DNA from: Flavobacteriales bacterium
GTDB taxonomy: Bacteria; Bacteroidota; Bacteroidia; Flavobacteriales_F; PHOS-HE28
DNA: 64,000 nucleotides
Assembly: GCA_016703105.1 (NCBI GenBank)
Contig: JADJCS010000007.1
Coordinates: 248,001-312,000, forward strand
Reading direction: 5' to 3'
In this document: one piece after another, positions 17,243 through 25,755 of the stretch
Numbering within the stretch: position 1 is the stretch's first letter
Layout of the letters: each line of letters opens with the position of its first letter
The notes under the pieces: generated by a model
The model's database searches: none
What the model was told of the DNA's origin: nothing
Seen by the model: only the letters and a program-made list of their open reading frames with translations
Made by a program: the position numbers and the translations under genes

Positions 17243-18961
17243 ATGCCAGGTATCGAACACCGTCTCATCCATCTCTTCGCCATAGCGCCCCTTGCCCTCT
17301 GGGCCCAAGTGCCCTTGCCCATTCCCGACACGCTTTCCGGGAGCAGCATCAACCTCACTGTGCAAGAGGGGACCTGGGAGTTCCATGCGGGCGAAATGGT
17401 GAACACCTATGGATACAACGGTGACCTGCTCGGCCCAACCCTCCTCCTGGAGCAGGGCGGGACCGTTACGTTGAATGTTACCAACGCGCTTCCCGACCTC
17501 ACCACCACGCACTGGCACGGCCTGCATGTGAGCGCGGAGAACGACGGCGGCCCCCATTCGCTGATCTATCCGAACACCACATGGAGCCCATCCTTCACGG
17601 TGTTGGACCGGGCCAGCACTTTCTGGTACCATCCCCATGGCCATGGGCTCACGGACTACCAGGTAAGCAAGGGGGCGGCCGGTATGATCATCGTGCGCGA
17701 TGCCCAGGAGGCCGCGCTCGATCTGCCTCGAACGTATGGGGTGGACGATATCCCCCTGATCCTACAGACCAAGGCGATCGTGGGCGGCCAGATCGCCTTG
17801 CACACCGGGTTGGACAGCGTGGTGATGGTGAACGGTGCGCGCGGAGCGACGAAAGAGCTGCCCGCCCAAGTAGTGCGTTTGCGCTGCCTGAACGGCGCCA
17901 GCGAGCGCAGCTTCCAACTCGGCTTTTCCAATGGTATGACCTTCCACGTGATCGGCACCGATGGCGGGTTGCTCGAAACCCCCACCGACCTTACCCGCAT
18001 GCGCCTGATGCCGGGTGAGCGGGCGGAGCTGCTGCTCCACCTCACAGGAATGGCCGGTGAGAATTTCCAGTTGATGAGCTATGCTTCCGAACTGCCCAAT
18101 GGGATCATTGGTGCCGCGGAAGTGGGCAACGGGATGGCCACCTTGGACGGCTATGACCAGAACGCTCTGAACGGGTCGGACTATGCGCTGGTCTCCTTCT
18201 CCGTAGGGGCGCCCACGGGCACGGGGACCACCGCCTTGCCCACTACATTGGTACCCACGAACCCCATCGCCGAGGCCGATGCGGATCTGACCCGGACCTT
18301 CACCATGGAGCCGCAGTCGATGGGACCGATGGAAATGATCGAAGGGCCTTTCGAGATCAACGGGACGTTGATGGATATGGATGTCATTAACGAGGTGGTG
18401 GAACTGGGCGCCACTGAGATCTGGGAATTCGTGAACAACACCATGGTGGGCCATCCCATTCATATCCACGACATCCAGTTCAACATACTTGACCGCAACG
18501 GGTCGCCCCCCGAAGCGTGGGAGAGCGGATGGAAGGATGTGGTCTATGTGCCACCGATGGGGAGCGCACGCGTGATCACGCGATTCGACGATTTCGCCGA
18601 CCCGGACATGCCGTACATGTACCACTGTCATCTACTGATGCATGAGGATGAGGGCATGATGGGGCAGTTCGTTGTGGTGGACCCGAACGCTATCGCGGAA
18701 CAGGAAGCGACCGCTCCGCTACAGGTCTGGCCGAACCCGATCACCTCAGGCACCTGCACCGTGCGCTGGCCAGAAGCGAAGGGCACCGCGTCCGCCTGGC
18801 TCATCGACGCCATGGGGCGCGTGGTCCACGAAGCCTCCATAGCGGATGCCTCCGAAGCTCGACCGCTCACACTACCTACTCCCGGGCCCGGACCGTATAC
18901 CCTGTTACTTCGTGACGCCAGTAACCAGTACACACAAACCACTGTTTCCATCCTACCTTGA
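17243..18961 (+). CDS. T9SS-exported multicopper oxidase
   Basis: A 572-residue laccase/CueO-like enzyme. Copper ligands are all visible: HWHGLH near residue 91, WYHPHGHG near 129, HPIHIHD near 405 and YHCHLLMHEDEGMM near 461, which supplies type 1, 2 and 3 copper ligands including an axial Met. The signal peptide is MPGIEHRLIHLFAIAPLALW (AQ follows). The last ~80 residues (VWPNPITSGTCTVRW, PGPYTLLLRD) are a T9SS type A domain, so unlike CueO the enzyme should act at the outer surface. The frame is open upstream to 17093, but only the ATG at 17243 gives a proper signal peptide. Likely role: oxidation of Cu(I) or phenolics; the copper neighbours favour the former. Confidence 0.9.
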   Translation: MPGIEHRLIHLFAIAPLALWAQVPLPIPDTLSGSSINLTVQEGTWEFHAGEMVNTYGYNGDLLGPTLLLEQGGTVTLNVTNALPDLTTTHWHGLHVSAENDGGPHSLIYPNTTWSPSFTVLDRASTFWYHPHGHGLTDYQVSKGAAGMIIVRDAQEAALDLPRTYGVDDIPLILQTKAIVGGQIALHTGLDSVVMVNGARGATKELPAQVVRLRCLNGASERSFQLGFSNGMTFHVIGTDGGLLETPTDLTRMRLMPGERAELLLHLTGMAGENFQLMSYASELPNGIIGAAEVGNGMATLDGYDQNALNGSDYALVSFSVGAPTGTGTTALPTTLVPTNPIAEADADLTRTFTMEPQSMGPMEMIEGPFEINGTLMDMDVINEVVELGATEIWEFVNNTMVGHPIHIHDIQFNILDRNGSPPEAWESGWKDVVYVPPMGSARVITRFDDFADPDMPYMYHCHLLMHEDEGMMGQFVVVDPNAIAEQEATAPLQVWPNPITSGTCTVRWPEAKGTASAWLIDAMGRVVHEASIADASEARPLTLPTPGPGPYTLLLRDASNQYTQTTVSILP

Positions 18962-19025
18962 ACCCATGGCCGAGCGCCGCACACGGTCCCGTGCGAAGCG
19001 AGCCCGATAACAACCGATCCACGAC

Positions 19026-19769
19026 ATGCGATACACCTACACCCTTCTTACCGCGTTCGCTCTGGCCACAGGCCTGCAGGCGCAAACCACCGCGCTGGAC
19101 TTCACCGCTGACGACTGTGCAGGCACCAACCACAACCTCTTCACCGAACTCGACGCAGGTGATGTGGTGATCCTAGAAATGGTGATGATGGGCTGCCAGC
19201 CGTGCGTTACCGCCGCCAACAGCCTGAAGAACGCGGTACTTCCCAACGTGAGCGACCCCAATCGGGTCAAGCTCTACAGCATCGGATTCACGAACAGCAT
19301 CAATTGTACCCAGATGAACGACTGGAAGACCACCAATAGCTTCACGCATACGGTTTTCGCGGGCATGAGCGCGCAGACCACGCACTACGGTGGCATGGGC
19401 ATGCCTACCATCGCTGTGGTGGGTGGTGGAAGTGCCCATACCGTGCTTTACAACGAGCAAGGTCATTCAGCCAGTGACAACCCCGCGATCCTCGCGGCCA
19501 TTGAAGCGGGCCTCGCGGCCAGCGTGGGGATCGACGAGGCGAACGTGAGCGCGGTGAACATCCACCCGAACCCGGTAGTGGACGTTTTGCACTTCGACCT
19601 CGCCGAGTGGACCCAGGCACGCATCCTGGACCTGCAAGGGCGTGAGGTGTTGAGCGCCCCGCTCGTCGCGGGCAAGTTGGATGTATCGCTGCTCCAGCCG
19701 GGCCTTTTCGTGCTTCAATTGTCCACCACGACCGGATCGTTGGGTACAGCGCGGTTCGAGAAGAAGTAA
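19026..19769 (+). CDS. T9SS-exported thioredoxin-like protein
   Basis: A 247-residue protein. Signal peptide MRYTYTLLTAFALATGLQAQ is followed by a thioredoxin-like fold: VVILEMVMMGCQPCVTAA with the CxxC motif CQPC near residues 57-60, and a cis-Pro loop GGMGMPTIAVVGGG near 125. The C-terminal ~75 residues are a T9SS type A domain (IHPNPVVDVLHF, ILDLQGREVL). A surface thiol-disulfide or metallochaperone-like role next to a surface copper oxidase is plausible, but the sequence alone does not decide between them. The gene starts 64 bp after the multicopper oxidase stop on the same strand, probably in one operon. Confidence 0.8.
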   Translation: MRYTYTLLTAFALATGLQAQTTALDFTADDCAGTNHNLFTELDAGDVVILEMVMMGCQPCVTAANSLKNAVLPNVSDPNRVKLYSIGFTNSINCTQMNDWKTTNSFTHTVFAGMSAQTTHYGGMGMPTIAVVGGGSAHTVLYNEQGHSASDNPAILAAIEAGLAASVGIDEANVSAVNIHPNPVVDVLHFDLAEWTQARILDLQGREVLSAPLVAGKLDVSLLQPGLFVLQLSTTTGSLGTARFEKK

Positions 19770-19837
19770 CGCCGGTCGGCCGATGGGGCCGTTGGCTATT
19801 GAACCCTCCCTTGAAGGATCACACATATCACTGCACC

Positions 19838-21277
19838 ATGAAACACGTGATGGTCCTGGCCTTCTTCGGGTTTTCCGGCCTATCCTCCACAGCCCAGCCA
19901 ACGAGCATCCTGTGGGGCGCTCCGGCCGATTGCGGTGCCCCCGGTCAGGGGGCTCTGCGCCCGCGCATCGCCGTGAACGCGGATGGCAACCCCGTGGTGT
20001 TGTGGGGAGATAGCGGCCCGGACCGCAACTACGTAGCGGTCGGCAATGGAGCGGGCTTCTCGGCGCCCACCGAAGTGAGCACCGCTGGGTGCGTGCCGGC
20101 GGTGGCCGATTGGATGGGCAGCAGCATCGCGGCCGTGGGCAACACGGTGTGGGTGGTGATGAAGGCCACCCCCGAGGAGAGCGAACCCATTTACGTGCGG
20201 CGGTCGAACGATGGTGGCCTCTCCTGGGGCGATACCCTGCGCGTGGATCCGTTCGACGGACTGGTCTCCCGGTTCCCATCCATCGATCTGATCGACCCCG
20301 ATACACCCGTGGTGCAGTACATGCAGTTCGACAACGGATGGAACGGTGCGCGCCAGGTGGTAAGCCACATGATGGGCGGTTCGTTCATGCCACCTGTGCA
20401 GGTGAGTTCCCCTTTCGCACCGGGCGAAGTATGCGACTGTTGCCCCAACCAGATCGTCATGGACAATGACCACGCCGTGGCGCTCTATCGCAACGCGGGC
20501 GCGAACATCCGGGTCATGTGGGGGGCGGTGTCCACGGACGGTGGTGCGAGCTTTCCTGTCGGCGGCTTGGTGGACACCACCGACTGGGTGCTCAACGCCT
20601 GCCCCAGCAGTGGTCCGGACGGATACCTTGACGACGACTCCATACACTACGTGTGGATGTCCGGCGCCAACAACGGCGCAAAGGTTTATCTCGGGAGTGC
20701 GCTCGCCTCGGACCTGTCGCTGGGCGGCCAACGGAACGCACACCCCGGGCAGGCACAAAACCTACAGCAGAATTTCCCCCGCATCGCCGGCAGTGGTGAC
20801 ACGCTCGGCGTGGTCTGGCAACAGGCCTTGGGGACCCAGGTCGAGATCCTGTTCAGCTGGAGCGTGAGCGGTCCCGCAGGCTTGAGCGCGCCGGACACCG
20901 TGAACATTGATCTCACCGGCGCCCAGCGCACACCGGACATCGCGTTCGCCAATGGTGCCTTCCATATCGTATGGGGTGAACAAGGCTCGGGACACGTGCG
21001 CTACCGCAAGGCGACGCTGGTGAACGCGCAACATGTGGATATGTACCCCGCCTTGGAGGACGAATACGTGGTCTGGCCGAACCCCGTAGGCGATGTATTG
21101 CATTTCAACACTACCGGGCCGGTGCCGTGCGAGATACTGGATACGGAGGGGCGGATCGTTCTGGGATCGCACGCGCTGATCGGAGGTATCGATGTGCATG
21201 GCCTCGCTCCGGGACGCTATGTGTGCAGGGTCGGGTGGAAGGGAAAGGTTCGCAGCATTCCGTTCCAGAAAGATTGA
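19838..21277 (+). CDS. T9SS-exported sialidase-fold (BNR-like) protein
   Basis: A 479-residue protein with signal peptide MKHVMVLAFFGFSGLSSTAQ. The body is a six-bladed propeller of the exo-alpha-sialidase type: repeated RPRIAVNADGNPVVLW, YVRRSNDGGLSWGD (an Asp-box, SxDxGxxW), VSTDGGASF and a conserved CDCCPNQIVMD. The catalytic Arg triad cannot be assigned by eye, so sialidase activity is not claimed. It ends with a T9SS type A domain (VVWPNPVGDVLHF, ILDTEGRIVL). It lies in the copper island between the thioredoxin-like gene and the AraC regulator; the CDCC motif could bind metal. An in-frame start at 19799 lacks a signal peptide and is rejected. Confidence 0.75.
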   Translation: MKHVMVLAFFGFSGLSSTAQPTSILWGAPADCGAPGQGALRPRIAVNADGNPVVLWGDSGPDRNYVAVGNGAGFSAPTEVSTAGCVPAVADWMGSSIAAVGNTVWVVMKATPEESEPIYVRRSNDGGLSWGDTLRVDPFDGLVSRFPSIDLIDPDTPVVQYMQFDNGWNGARQVVSHMMGGSFMPPVQVSSPFAPGEVCDCCPNQIVMDNDHAVALYRNAGANIRVMWGAVSTDGGASFPVGGLVDTTDWVLNACPSSGPDGYLDDDSIHYVWMSGANNGAKVYLGSALASDLSLGGQRNAHPGQAQNLQQNFPRIAGSGDTLGVVWQQALGTQVEILFSWSVSGPAGLSAPDTVNIDLTGAQRTPDIAFANGAFHIVWGEQGSGHVRYRKATLVNAQHVDMYPALEDEYVVWPNPVGDVLHFNTTGPVPCEILDTEGRIVLGSHALIGGIDVHGLAPGRYVCRVGWKGKVRSIPFQKD

Positions 21278-21287
21278 CGTCCAACCT

Positions 21288-21857
21288 ATGGGGCGAACAT
21301 TGGCGATCCGCAACATGGTGTGCGACCGCTGCCGGGCTGCGGTCGCGCGGATATTGGATACGCAGGGCCTGCCGGTGCAGCGCATCGAGCTGGGGGAGGT
21401 GGAACTGCTACGCGAGGTGCTGGACAGCGAGCGCGAGGCCTTGCGCGTGGCCTTACAGGTGGAGGGCTTTGACCTGGTGGACGACCGCGAGGCGGTGACC
21501 ATCGCGCGCATCAAGGCGGCCATCGTGAAACTGGTGCACCACGATGGCGATATGCAGGGCCGGGTGAAATTGGGCGATCATCTCAGCGCGGTGCTGCACA
21601 AGGAATACTCCGGCCTCACTGCCCTATTCACGCAGGTTGAAGGCATCACCATCGAGCAGTTCTTCCTGTTGCAGCGCCTCGAGCGCGTGAAGGAGTTGAT
21701 CAAGTACGGCGAGCTCACGATGAGCGAGATCGCGGACCGCGCGGGGTTCAGTAGCGTGGCGCACCTGAGCGCACAGTTCAAGAAGCTCACCGGCATGACG
21801 CCCACTGCCTTCAAGGTGATCGGTGGTACCCGGCTGCCTTTGGACCACGTGGGCTGA
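21288..21857 (+). CDS. AraC-family regulator with HMA-like N-terminal domain
   Basis: A 189-residue protein. Residues ~1-70 resemble a heavy-metal-associated fold: LAIRNMVCDRCRAAVARIL carries C-x-x-C, followed by the conserved QRIELGEVEL strand. Residues ~110-185 are the AraC double helix-turn-helix (ERVKELIKYGELTMSEIADR, then FSSVAHLSAQFKKLTGMTPT). This arrangement recurs beside copper ATPases in Bacteroidota and suggests a direct copper-sensing activator. It starts 10 bp after the previous stop and precedes the HMA protein and CopA, its likely targets. An upstream in-frame start at 21192 overlaps the previous gene and is rejected. Confidence 0.85.
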   Translation: MGRTLAIRNMVCDRCRAAVARILDTQGLPVQRIELGEVELLREVLDSEREALRVALQVEGFDLVDDREAVTIARIKAAIVKLVHHDGDMQGRVKLGDHLSAVLHKEYSGLTALFTQVEGITIEQFFLLQRLERVKELIKYGELTMSEIADRAGFSSVAHLSAQFKKLTGMTPTAFKVIGGTRLPLDHVG

Positions 21858-21858
21858 A

Positions 21859-21879
21859 GCCGATGTAAAGCTTATCGGC
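21859..21879 (+). promoter_or_regulatory. Inverted repeat GCCGAT-N9-ATCGGC after the AraC gene
   Basis: A 6-bp perfect stem immediately after the AraC stop and ~33 bp before the GTGCTTTG element. There is no T tract. It could be an attenuating hairpin or an operator for the regulator encoded just upstream. Confidence 0.3.
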
Positions 21880-21911
21880 GAGGATGTAAGAGGTTCGTTC
21901 CTGTGTCGCAC

Positions 21912-21919
21912 GTGCTTTG
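21912..21919 (+). promoter_or_regulatory. Candidate -7 element for the copper HMA/CopA genes
   Basis: GTGCTTTG followed by TACC, 22-29 bp upstream of the ATG at 21941. The string GCTTTGTACC also occurs at 33900. Confidence 0.4.
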
Positions 21920-21940
21920 TACCGTCAAACACGAACGACC

Positions 21941-22369
21941 ATGGACAACACGACCATCACCCTCCCGCTGCTCGATGTGAACAGCGCCCACTGCGCACTG
22001 CGCGTGGAGAAGGCCATCCGCACGGTACCTGCGATCACTGCTGCTGATGTGGACCTCGACGCGCACGTGGCACATTTCACCAGCGGCGAGCCCGCGCAGG
22101 CCGTGAAAGAGGCGGTGGCCGCCATCCAGCAGGCGGGCTATAACGTGGCCACCGACCAGCGCCACTTCGATACCACGGGCATCACCTGCGGCGGTTGCGT
22201 GAGGAGCGTGACCTCCGTCCTGAGCGCATTGCCTGGCGTGCTGGCCGTGACCGTGGACGTGCCGAACAACACAGCGACGGTGGAAGTGGTGAAGGGCACC
22301 GTGTCGGACGACACGCTTGCGGATGCATTGAAGCCCACGGGCTACCGCCTGTTGCCCCACGCCGCATAG
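21941..22369 (+). CDS. Two-domain HMA copper-binding protein
   Basis: A 142-residue soluble protein with no signal peptide, so cytoplasmic. The second half is a canonical HMA domain (TTGITCGGCVRSVTSVLSAL, CxxC near residues 84-87). The first half has the same fold pattern but carries SAHC instead of CxxC (LDVNSAHCALRVEKAIRTVP). The architecture and the variant motif match the N-terminus of CopA encoded 12 bp downstream, so it looks like a duplicated copy of that N-terminus. Likely role: Cu(I) chaperone delivering to CopA, by analogy with CopZ. Confidence 0.85.
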   Translation: MDNTTITLPLLDVNSAHCALRVEKAIRTVPAITAADVDLDAHVAHFTSGEPAQAVKEAVAAIQQAGYNVATDQRHFDTTGITCGGCVRSVTSVLSALPGVLAVTVDVPNNTATVEVVKGTVSDDTLADALKPTGYRLLPHAA

Positions 22370-22381
22370 TGCACCACCGTC

Positions 22382-24811
22382 ATGAGCCCTGAGAAAAGCA
22401 CCCTGGTACTTCCCGTGGAGAACATGGACAGCGAGCACTGCGCGCTGATCGTGGACAAGGCCCTGGCCACCGTTCCATCGGTGGCAGCGCATCACGTGGA
22501 ACTGAACAACCGCAGCGCGGTGATCGAGAGCACTACGCCCGTGGAAGCCGTGCGTGATGTGGTGAAGGCCATCCGCGACAACGGGTACGATGTGCCCACC
22601 CTGAGGCGCACCTTCCCCGTGACAGGTATGACCTGCGCCAGTTGCGTGAGCAGCGTGGAGAGCATGCTCTTGGCCCAGCCGGGCGTGCTGAACGCAGGAG
22701 TGAACCTGGCCACCAATACCGTGCAGGTGGAGTACGTGCCCGGCGTGATCGATGAACGGCGTATGCGCGCGGTGGTGCAGAGCATCGGCTACGACCTCCT
22801 CATCAGTGACGAGCACGAGGCCACGGCCGACCTGGAGGAGATCCAACGGGCACGCATGACCTCCTTGAAGCAGCGCTTGTGGGCCTCCATTGTGCTGAGC
22901 ATCCCGCTGGTGGTCATCGGCATGTTCATGATGCACGAGCCCTGGGCCAACTTCGTGATGTGGGCCTTGAGCACACCCGTGGTGCTCGTCTTCGGACGTT
23001 CCTTCTTCATCAACGCATGGAAGCAGGCGAAGCACCGCAGCGCCAACATGGACACGCTGGTGGCATTGAGCACCGGTGTGGCCTACGTCTTCAGCGTCTT
23101 CAACACCACCTATCCCTCGTTCTGGACCGATCGCGGGCTGATGCCGCACGTGTACTTCGAAGCGGCCGCAGTGGTGATCACCTTCATCCTGCTCGGCAAG
23201 TTCTTGGAGGAGCGTGCCAAGGCGGGCACCAGCAGCGCTATCAAGAAACTGATGGGCCTGCGCCCCAGCTCGGTGCTGCGGGAGGGGACCGACGGAGGGA
23301 CCCGGGAAGTGCCCATCGCCGATGTGAACGTGGACGACATCCTGGTGGTGCGCCCCGGCGAGAGCATCGCCGTGGATGGCGAAGTGATCGGTGGCGAGAG
23401 CTACGTGGACGAAAGCATGATCAGCGGGGAGCCGATCCCCGTGGCGAAGACCACCGGTTCATCGCTCCTTGCGGGCACCATCAACCAGAAGGGCAGTTTG
23501 CGCATGAAAGCGCAGAAGGTGGGTGCGGCGACATTGCTCGCACAGATCGTCCGCACGGTGCAGGATGCGCAGGGCAGCAAGGCACCCGTGCAGAAGCTCG
23601 TTGACAAGATCGCGGGCGTCTTCGTGCCCATCGTCATCGGCATCGCGCTGCTGAGCGCCATCGTGTGGTGGATATTCGGTGGTGAGCATGCCTTCACGCA
23701 GGGTCTGCTGGCCTTGGTCACCGTGCTGGTGATCGCCTGCCCCTGCGCCCTTGGCCTCGCCACGCCCACCGCGATCATGGCCGGCATGGGAAAGGGCGCC
23801 GAGAACGGGATCCTGATCAAGGACGCCGAAAGCCTGGAGCGCGCGCGCAACATCACCGCCATCGTGCTGGACAAGACCGGCACCATCACCGAGGGCAAGC
23901 CCGAAGTGGTGGAGGCCATGGGGCTGGACGATGCCGCTGTTGCCTCCGCGCTGCTGGCCATCGAGTCGCGCTCGGAGCATCCGCTGGCGGAAGCGGTCGT
24001 GCGACACCTTCACAACAGCGGTATACATCAGACACTTGGGATCACAGGATTTGAAAGCCTCACTGGAAAAGGCGTGAAGGCTATGGTGAACGGTATCACC
24101 TGGTTTGTCGGCAGCCGCCGCTTGCTTGAGGAGAACGGCATCACCATCGGTGATGTGTACAAGGATCGCGAACGCAGCTGGCAGGAAGCCGCCCACACCG
24201 TGATCTGGTTCGCCGATGCGAAGGAGGTGCGTGCTGCCATCGCGATCGCGGATCGCATCAAGCCATCCGCCGTGGAAGCGATCGCGCGCTTGAAGGCAGC
24301 CGGCATCAAGATATACATGCAGACAGGTGATTCACGTCGCACCGCACAAGCCGTATCGAAAGCAGTGGGCATCGATGACTTTCGTAGTGAAGTATTGCCG
24401 AAGGATAAGGCCGCCTTCGTTACTGGTCTCCAACAACAAGGTCACGTGGTGGCCATGGTGGGCGACGGCATCAACGACAGCGAAGCACTCGCGAAAGCCG
24501 ACGTGAGCATCGCCATGGGTCAGGGCAGCGACATCGCCATGGACGTGGCGCGCATGACGCTCATCAGCACCGACCTCAACACCATCCCCCGCGCCATAAC
24601 GCTCTCGCGGAAGACCGTCAGCCTCATCCGCCAGAACCTCTTCTGGGCCTTCATTTACAACGTGCTCGGCATTCCCATTGCGGCCGGCGTATTGTACCCC
24701 ATCAACGGCTTCCTGCTGGACCCCATGATCGCCGGTGCGGCCATGGCCCTGAGCAGCGTGAGCGTGGTGAGCAACAGCCTGCGCCTGAAGTGGGTGAAGC
24801 TCGATCAATGA
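22382..24811 (+). CDS. copA: Cu(I)-exporting P1B-type ATPase
   Basis: An 809-residue inner-membrane copper pump. Two N-terminal HMA domains: the first is degenerate (MDSEHCALIVDKAL), the second canonical (TGMTCASCVSSVESML, CASC near residue 83). Eight predicted membrane segments begin near residue 160. Family motifs: the transmembrane metal site CPC in VIACPCALGLATPT (~453), phosphorylation loop VLDKTGTITEGK (~497), HP motif RSEHPLAEAV and hinge MVGDGINDSEALA (~695). It is intact and of typical length. It lies between the HMA protein and the HMA/DUF3347 lipoprotein gene; its stop overlaps a possible upstream ATG of the latter at 24808, which points to one operon under the AraC-HMA regulator. 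Confidence 0.95.
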   Translation: MSPEKSTLVLPVENMDSEHCALIVDKALATVPSVAAHHVELNNRSAVIESTTPVEAVRDVVKAIRDNGYDVPTLRRTFPVTGMTCASCVSSVESMLLAQPGVLNAGVNLATNTVQVEYVPGVIDERRMRAVVQSIGYDLLISDEHEATADLEEIQRARMTSLKQRLWASIVLSIPLVVIGMFMMHEPWANFVMWALSTPVVLVFGRSFFINAWKQAKHRSANMDTLVALSTGVAYVFSVFNTTYPSFWTDRGLMPHVYFEAAAVVITFILLGKFLEERAKAGTSSAIKKLMGLRPSSVLREGTDGGTREVPIADVNVDDILVVRPGESIAVDGEVIGGESYVDESMISGEPIPVAKTTGSSLLAGTINQKGSLRMKAQKVGAATLLAQIVRTVQDAQGSKAPVQKLVDKIAGVFVPIVIGIALLSAIVWWIFGGEHAFTQGLLALVTVLVIACPCALGLATPTAIMAGMGKGAENGILIKDAESLERARNITAIVLDKTGTITEGKPEVVEAMGLDDAAVASALLAIESRSEHPLAEAVVRHLHNSGIHQTLGITGFESLTGKGVKAMVNGITWFVGSRRLLEENGITIGDVYKDRERSWQEAAHTVIWFADAKEVRAAIAIADRIKPSAVEAIARLKAAGIKIYMQTGDSRRTAQAVSKAVGIDDFRSEVLPKDKAAFVTGLQQQGHVVAMVGDGINDSEALAKADVSIAMGQGSDIAMDVARMTLISTDLNTIPRAITLSRKTVSLIRQNLFWAFIYNVLGIPIAAGVLYPINGFLLDPMIAGAAMALSSVSVVSNSLRLKWVKLDQ

Positions 24812-24843
24812 ACCCGAACAACAGACCTCAACACCATCGACTC

Positions 24844-25737
24844 ATGAGAACCCTCCTCTCCCTCATCGCGCTGCCCGCACTGCTGGTCTTCAGCAGTTGC
24901 AGCGCCCAGATCAAGAACGCGCAGAGCACCGTTGTCCGTGTCGACGGCGACTGCCCCATGTGCGAGAAGACCATCGAGAAGGCCGCCTTTGTGAAGGGCG
25001 AGGCCGAGGCCGACTGGGACGTGGACGCGAAGACCGCGCGCATCACCATCGACAGCACCCGCACCGATCTGGACGCCGTGTTGCAACGCATCGCGCAGGC
25101 GGGATATGACAGCGAACGCTACCTCGCTCCTGATGCAGCCTACGCCGCGCTGCCCGGTTGCTGCCAGTACGAACGCACGTTCAAGAAGGCGCCGCTGACC
25201 ACGGCAACAATGGACCATGCCGGGCATGATGCGATGGGGGTGGACCATGCTGACCAAGGCGGCCCTTCGTCTGATACGCTTGCTGCCCAAGCACCGCTCA
25301 ACCCCAAGGCCGATCAGTTCAATGTCGTCTTCACGGCCTACTTCGCGCTGAAGGACGCGCTCGTGGCGTCGGATGCTAAGAAGGCTGCGGCCCACGCTTC
25401 CGACTTGTCCGCTGCGGTGAAGGCCGTGCAGATGGAGCGCATGGGACCCGATCTGCATGGTGCTTGGATGAAGGTGATGGAGCCGCTCGCGAACATCAGT
25501 GCGGGTATCGCTTCGAAGACGGATATCGACACGCAGCGCAAGGCCTTCGCCGAACTCTCAGCACCCATGCTCGCGCTGGTGAAAGCCGCGCCGCGCCCAG
25601 AGCCGGTCTATTACGATCACTGCCCCATGTACGAGGGCGGTGCGGACTGGTTGAGCCAGGAGAAAGGAATCAAGAACCCGTTCTACGGTTCGATGATGCT
25701 CACCTGCGGCAGCGTCAAGGAGACCATGACGAAGTAA
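24844..25737 (+). CDS. HMA plus DUF3347 copper-binding lipoprotein
   Basis: A 297-residue periplasmic lipoprotein with lipobox LVFSSC in MRTLLSLIALPALLVFSSCS. An HMA-like domain follows, with DGDCPMCEKTIEKAAF (CPMC near residue 37-40). Then come PGCCQYE and a His/Met/Asp-rich linker (MDHAGHDAMGVDHADQ), and a DUF3347 domain ending YYDHCPMYEGGADWLSQEKG and MLTCGSVKET, the conserved CPM/TCGS signature. Probably binds copper in the periplasm after CopA export. An ATG at 24808 overlaps the copA stop (ATGA) and would add 12 residues; the later ATG is chosen because it puts the signal peptide at the N-terminus. Confidence 0.85.
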   Translation: MRTLLSLIALPALLVFSSCSAQIKNAQSTVVRVDGDCPMCEKTIEKAAFVKGEAEADWDVDAKTARITIDSTRTDLDAVLQRIAQAGYDSERYLAPDAAYAALPGCCQYERTFKKAPLTTATMDHAGHDAMGVDHADQGGPSSDTLAAQAPLNPKADQFNVVFTAYFALKDALVASDAKKAAAHASDLSAAVKAVQMERMGPDLHGAWMKVMEPLANISAGIASKTDIDTQRKAFAELSAPMLALVKAAPRPEPVYYDHCPMYEGGADWLSQEKGIKNPFYGSMMLTCGSVKETMTK

Positions 25738-25755
25738 GGTTTGCATGCACGCACC

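Noticed and set aside
19838..21277. Calling this a true sialidase
   Set aside because: Asp-boxes and the propeller are visible, but the catalytic Arg triad, Tyr and Glu cannot be placed.
21872..23149. 425-codon antisense frame over the HMA protein and CopA
   Set aside because: His/Gln-rich shadow translation with no signal or domain; the sense genes are unambiguous.
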